A DNA stretch of 10,124 nucleotides, taken from positions 1 to 10,124 of the forward strand of contig WFVQ01000134.1 of NCBI GenBank assembly GCA_015491585.1. Direction: 5' to 3'. The stretch comes from Deltaproteobacteria bacterium (GTDB taxonomy: Bacteria; Desulfobacterota; Dissulfuribacteria; Dissulfuribacterales; S140-46). This document shows, one piece after another, positions 7,232-10,124 of this stretch; within the stretch, counting starts at the first letter, position 1, and every line of letters starts with the position of its first letter. Made by a program: the position numbers and the translations under genes. A model generated the notes under the pieces. The model did not search any database. It was not told the origin of the DNA and was given only the letters and a program-made list of their open reading frames with translations.

Positions 7232-7516
7232 ATGCAGTGTACTACCAACAGGGCCGGTCATGATTGCACTTTCATGGGTAAGGACGGCTGCACCTTCTTG
7301 GGTGGCGCCTGTTTCGAGGTGGTGGAAAAATGCGAGGGGTGTTCCAGGATCGTGACCACCGACGCAGGCAGGTTCTGTGGGGTCTATCCCCATCCTGAGA
7401 TGAAGTGGAAGCGCGGGATCTGCAACTTTGCAACCCACGTCAAGAAGGAGATCAAGAAGGCCGACCAGAAGATCAACCCGCTTAAGGCCGCCAAGAGGGC
7501 ATCAAGGGGGCGGTAG
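7232..7516 (+). CDS. PxxKW family cysteine-rich small protein
   Basis: This 94-residue basic protein has eight cysteines (3, 12, 20, 27, 34, 37, 49, 64), including a CxxC at 34-37. The motif PEMKW at 55-59 is the PxxKW signature of a small family I know from Desulfobacterota, whose function is not established. The cysteine density suggests a metal site or iron-sulfur cluster, but that is inference. The tail (70-94) is Lys/Arg-rich and lacks cysteines, so it could bind nucleic acid or a partner. No signal peptide or membrane segment is seen, so it is probably cytoplasmic. The start is ATG 7232, with AGGGGG (7217-7222) 9 nt upstream. The same frame stays open back through the tRNA, but that extension is not protein. 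An intrinsic terminator follows the stop by 26 nt. Confidence 0.85.
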   Translation: MQCTTNRAGHDCTFMGKDGCTFLGGACFEVVEKCEGCSRIVTTDAGRFCGVYPHPEMKWKRGICNFATHVKKEIKKADQKINPLKAAKRASRGR

Positions 7517-7542
7517 AACCGGTTGCTATAGGCTGGGTTCAG

Positions 7543-7573
7543 AGGCCGGGCGGAAACCCGGCCTTTCTATTTT
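7543..7573 (+). terminator. Rho-independent terminator after the PxxKW gene
   Basis: A perfect 8-bp stem AGGCCGGG (7543-7550)/CCCGGCCT (7557-7564) closes the 6-nt loop CGGAAA and runs into a T-rich tail (7564-7573, TTTCTATTTT). It ends the tRNA-Leu/PxxKW transcript. On the other strand the stem has no T-tract, so it is not an obvious terminator for the convergent diguanylate cyclase gene, whose stop is at 7589. Confidence 0.85.
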
Positions 7574-7588
7574 GGCCGGATTCTGCCG

Positions 7589-8746
7589 TTATCTTCTTCC
7601 GTCCCACGTGGAAACCTGGTTTTTTCCCCTTGCCTTGGCCTGGTAGAGTGCCTCGTCGGCCTGTTGGAGGAGGAGCTCGGGAGGATCTCCCTGACCTGGC
7701 TTGATGGTGGCGCATCCGATGCTCACGGTGACGATCCCAAGGGACGATCCGCTGTGGGCGATCTGAAGGCTCCGGACCGAGCCCAGGATCTCCTCGGCCT
7801 TTTTTGCGGCACCCTTGGTGTCTGCGCCCACGAGCAGCACAGTGAACTCCTCGCCTCCATACCTCGCCGCCATGTCGCCGGGCCTCTGCACACTCTCTTG
7901 AAGCGTGGAGCCTACGCGCCGCAGCACGTCATCGCCCGCCATGTGTCCCTTGGTGTCGTTGTACGTCTTGAAGTCATCTATGTCTATCATGAGCAGGGAG
8001 AGGGGATAGCCTTGACGCTGTGCACGTTTCCACTCCTTCTCGAAGAGCTCCTCGAAGGCGTGCCGGTTCTTGAGCTCTGTCAACTTGTCGTGGTAGCTGA
8101 TGTAGCTCAGTCTGCGGTTGGCGTCTTGGAGATCGCGCTGGTCCTGCTGGAGCTGGATCCGGTATAGAAACTCTTTTCTTCGCAGCCTCTCCAGCAGCAA
8201 GGCGGCCAGGAGGCCCACCATGTTGCATGCCACCATGCCGAAGAGGTTGTTGATCAGCACATGCCTGGGAAAGCTCCCCAGGGTCACGGACATCGCGGCA
8301 AAGGAGATGGACATAATGGAGGCGGCGAAGGCGGCATAGGCCATCCTGAGCCCAGAGACTGCGTAGGTGAACATGAGGGCGAGTACGAAGCCGGTGTAGT
8401 AGAGCTGGTGTGGGTCCTGGGAGATGATGACTATGGCCCCTATCTCGCTTCCCGCCGTTGCCAGGGCCAGGCTGTAGAGGAACTGCGCCAGCCAGGGGGA
8501 ACTCCCCCTGGAGAGGTAGAGGATGGTCACGAGGAGGAAGGGGGTCACCACTCCGTATCTCAGGAAGAGCAGGGTGCGCGCGATATGGGGGTAAAGGGTG
8601 TAATCCAGGATGCCGAAGAGGCAATAGATCGCCAGTCCCACGCTGGCGGATATCCTCATGTGCGGGAGGTGTTCAGTGAAGTAGTAGAGCTTGAAGCGTT
8701 CTTCAAGCTCGTCTTTGAAGCGCAGGCGCCTGAACAACGGGCTCAC
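7589..8746 (-). CDS. Membrane-bound diguanylate cyclase (GGDEF domain)
   Basis: This inner-membrane enzyme is predicted to make cyclic di-GMP from two GTP. The 385-residue protein starts with about six hydrophobic helices (roughly 31-51, 59-79, 84-108, 115-132, 134-156, 162-184). This module resembles one often placed before adenylate cyclase and GGDEF domains; I cannot name its ligand. A short linker helix (about 193-215) leads to DKLTELKNRHAF (220-231), the usual GGDEF entry. The catalytic domain looks active: metal Asp255 in MIDIDDFK, NDTKGHMAGDD (263-273), GGEEF at 297-301, and the late ADEALYQAKARGKN stretch. The RxxD inhibitory site (Arg288-Asp291) lies five residues before GGEEF, so product feedback is likely. 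The start is GTG, with a G-run (8752-8757) 5 nt upstream as a tolerable ribosome binding site. It lies 81 nt downstream of the aminotransferase gene on the same strand. That gap has no clear promoter or T-tailed terminator, so cotranscription is possible. Confidence 0.92.
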   Translation of the reverse strand: MSPLFRRLRFKDELEERFKLYYFTEHLPHMRISASVGLAIYCLFGILDYTLYPHIARTLLFLRYGVVTPFLLVTILYLSRGSSPWLAQFLYSLALATAGSEIGAIVIISQDPHQLYYTGFVLALMFTYAVSGLRMAYAAFAASIMSISFAAMSVTLGSFPRHVLINNLFGMVACNMVGLLAALLLERLRRKEFLYRIQLQQDQRDLQDANRRLSYISYHDKLTELKNRHAFEELFEKEWKRAQRQGYPLSLLMIDIDDFKTYNDTKGHMAGDDVLRRVGSTLQESVQRPGDMAARYGGEEFTVLLVGADTKGAAKKAEEILGSVRSLQIAHSGSSLGIVTVSIGCATIKPGQGDPPELLLQQADEALYQAKARGKNQVSTWDGRR

Positions 8747-8827
8747 GGTTGCCCCCCGGGAAATAGGTGAAGCGGCCCCAGCCCCTTGGCTCCGGGCGCC
8801 GCCGGCATTTAGTCAAGCCATAACTCT

Positions 8828-10036
8828 CTATCTTGCCAGCGCGGCCAGGGCCTCCTGCAACCTGTCCATTCCCTCTTCGATGACCTTGATGTCCGTGGCG
8901 TAGGAGAATCGGATGAAGCGGTCATCGCCGAAGGCTATTCCCGGCACCGCAGCTATCTTTGCCTTTTCGAGGAGGTAGTCGGCAAGGGCCAGGGAGCCGT
9001 CTATGGTGCCTTGATCCCATTTGGCGCCGAATACGCTGGAGAAGTCGGGAAAGACGTAGAAGGCCCCTTGAGGGGCGATGCAGTTCACCCCGTTCATGGC
9101 CTGGAGGCGTTGCACCATGTAGTCGCGGCGCTCACGGAACGCGGCGCACATCTCCTTGACGCACTCCTGGGGGCCGGTGAGGGCGGCCAGAGCCGCCTTC
9201 TGGGCTATGGAATTGGGATTGGAGGTGCTCTGGCTCTGGATCTTGGTCACTGCCTTGACCACCTCACTGTTGCCGGCGAGGTAGCCTATCCTCCAGCCGG
9301 TCATTGCGTAGGTTTTGGAGACTCCGTTTACGCACAGGACCAGTTCCTTGGCCTCAGGAGCCACGGAGACGGCGTTGTAGGGGAGTTTGCCGTCGAATCT
9401 TATCTCGTCGTAGATGTCGTCGGTCACTATGAAGAATCCCCGCTCCAGGGCGAGCCTGGCTACATCCCTGAGCATCTCCTCTGGATAGACAGCTCCGGTG
9501 GGATTGGAGGGGCTGTTGAGGATGATAGCCTTGGTTCGGCTGGTTACCGCCTGTTCCAACATCTCCACTGAGAGTGCGAAACCGGTCTCCTGTTCAGTCT
9601 GGACGAACTTGGGCACTCCGCCCGCCAGCTCCACCATCGCTGGATAAGAGACCCAGTAGGGCACTGGGATGATCACCTCGTCTCCTGGATCGAGAATGGC
9701 CTGAAAGATGTTGTACAGTACCTGCTTCCCGCCGGTGGAGACACAGATCTCTGTCTCGGCATACTCTACGCCGTAATCCCTCTTCATCTTGGCGATGACC
9801 GCCTGTTTGAGCTCGGGTATCCCGCCCACGGCCGTGTACTTGGTGAAGCCCTCCTTGATGGCCTCGGCGGCTGCCTCCTTAACATGATCCGGGGTGTCGA
9901 AGTCGGGCTCTCCGGCCGAGAGATTCACGATGTCAAGCCCTTGCGCCTTCATGGCCTTGGCCTTGGCATCCACGGCCAGGGTAGGAGAGGGTTTCAGGGA
10001 ACTCACCCGTTGCGAGAGAGGAATCTTTGGCGTCAT
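8828..10036 (-). CDS. Class I PLP aminotransferase, aspartate/prephenate type (Ibeta subgroup)
   Basis: This cytoplasmic enzyme transfers an amino group between aspartate and 2-oxoglutarate. Some Ibeta members also act on prephenate in phenylalanine/tyrosine synthesis, and sequence alone does not decide between these. With the chosen start it has 402 residues, a normal length. Visible motifs are KPSPTLAV near the N-terminus, AGEPDFDTPD (41-50), STGGKQ (100-105) as in Thermus-type enzymes, NSPSNPTG with Asn178, DDIYDE with Asp206 and Tyr209, the PLP lysine Lys241 in VSKTYAMTGWRIGY, and Arg376 in FIRFSYA for the substrate alpha-carboxylate. An ATG two codons upstream (10042) is only 1 nt from the AGGAG site. 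The ATG at 10036 has the ideal 7-nt spacing and is preferred. Symbols such as aspC, aspB or aatA are used for such genes; I assign none. Confidence 0.94.
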   Translation of the reverse strand: MTPKIPLSQRVSSLKPSPTLAVDAKAKAMKAQGLDIVNLSAGEPDFDTPDHVKEAAAEAIKEGFTKYTAVGGIPELKQAVIAKMKRDYGVEYAETEICVSTGGKQVLYNIFQAILDPGDEVIIPVPYWVSYPAMVELAGGVPKFVQTEQETGFALSVEMLEQAVTSRTKAIILNSPSNPTGAVYPEEMLRDVARLALERGFFIVTDDIYDEIRFDGKLPYNAVSVAPEAKELVLCVNGVSKTYAMTGWRIGYLAGNSEVVKAVTKIQSQSTSNPNSIAQKAALAALTGPQECVKEMCAAFRERRDYMVQRLQAMNGVNCIAPQGAFYVFPDFSSVFGAKWDQGTIDGSLALADYLLEKAKIAAVPGIAFGDDRFIRFSYATDIKVIEEGMDRLQEALAALAR

Positions 10037-10043
10037 TTCCATT

Positions 10044-10048
10044 CTCCT
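10044..10048 (-). promoter_or_regulatory. Ribosome binding site that decides the aminotransferase start
   Basis: AGGAG on the - strand lies 7 nt before the ATG at 10036 but only 1 nt before the in-frame ATG at 10042. The spacing strongly favours the shorter protein (MTPKIPLSQR). Confidence 0.75.
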
Positions 10049-10065
10049 GATACTGTTTGGTGGCT

Positions 10066-10094
10066 AATATAGTACTCTCCAGAGGTAAAGTCCC
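10066..10094 (-). promoter_or_regulatory. Possible promoter of the aminotransferase gene
   Basis: On the - strand, TATATT (10071-10066; 5 of 6 to the -10 consensus) is preceded by 17 nt and a poor -35 match, GGGACT (10094-10089; 3 of 6). The start would fall near 10059-10061, giving a leader of about 23 nt. The -10 box stands out in otherwise G+C-rich DNA, but the -35 is weak and an activator might be needed. Beyond it, 10095-10124 is G+C-rich with a short inverted repeat (GGGCCG 10102-10107/CGGCCC 10114-10119); I see no gene there before the window ends. Confidence 0.4.
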
Positions 10095-10124
10095 TGGGGC
10101 GGGGCCGTTCGGCCGGCCCTGGAC

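Noticed and set aside
7145..7438. A - strand frame of 97 codons ending in GAEGEIRTPTG.
   Set aside because: The tail is the antisense of the tRNA-Leu gene, another recurrent false call, and the rest is antisense to the PxxKW gene.
7664..8770. Several + strand frames opposite the diguanylate cyclase gene (167, 73 and 169 codons).
   Set aside because: They are antisense shadows; the - strand product has complete GGDEF motifs.
8747..8827. A possible promoter (TTGACT on the - strand) or terminator in the gap between the aminotransferase and the diguanylate cyclase.
   Set aside because: No -10 box stands at a workable distance from TTGACT, and the G+C-rich partial inverted repeats there have mismatches and no T-tract.
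1..10124. Search by eye for insertion sequences, attachment sites, CRISPR repeats, toxin-antitoxin or defence genes.
   Set aside because: No transposase, integrase, regularly spaced repeat or defence-type gene is visible, and no partial tRNA duplication was noticed beside the tRNA-Leu.

Overview
The window reads as ordinary chromosomal DNA from a G+C-rich Gram-negative bacterium, most likely a member of the Desulfobacterota (former deltaproteobacteria). Three things suggest this. A Kdo-pathway gene (kdsD) implies a lipopolysaccharide outer membrane. PurF is the propeptide-bearing, [4Fe-4S]-ligand form. A small cysteine-rich protein carries the PxxKW motif, a family I associate mainly with sulfate-reducing and related Desulfobacterota. 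Codon use is distinctive: despite the high G+C, AUA (Ile) and AGG (Arg) are common. The lineage is an inference; no rRNA or other marker is present.

Region 1 (1-7018, + strand) is a four-gene biosynthetic operon. A near-consensus sigma-70 promoter (12-40) leads into a structured leader of about 170 nt. Then come carA and carB (glutamine-dependent carbamoyl-phosphate synthase), purF (first committed step of purine synthesis) and kdsD (arabinose-5-phosphate isomerase, Kdo/LPS synthesis). The intergenic gaps are only 11, 4 and 6 nt, so the genes are almost certainly cotranscribed. The operon joins pyrimidine/arginine, purine and envelope precursor synthesis. CarA and PurF both draw on glutamine, and the CarB effector domain can sense nucleotide levels.

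Region 2 (7019-7573, + strand) starts with a strong hairpin just after kdsD. A second near-consensus promoter (7065-7093) then drives a tRNA-Leu(CAG) with encoded CCA. Only 32 nt later, with no terminator between, lies the PxxKW gene, followed by a clear intrinsic terminator. The tRNA and the small mRNA probably share one primary transcript.

Region 3 (7589-10124, - strand) converges on region 2. It carries a class I (Ibeta-type) aspartate/prephenate-type aminotransferase with its own leader and, 81 nt downstream, a membrane-bound diguanylate cyclase with intact GGEEF active site and RxxD inhibitory site.

I found no mobile element, CRISPR array, defence island or clearly new multi-gene system. 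The points most worth a second look are the tRNA-PxxKW dicistron, the structured car leader, the four-pathway operon, and the AUA/AGG-rich codon use.
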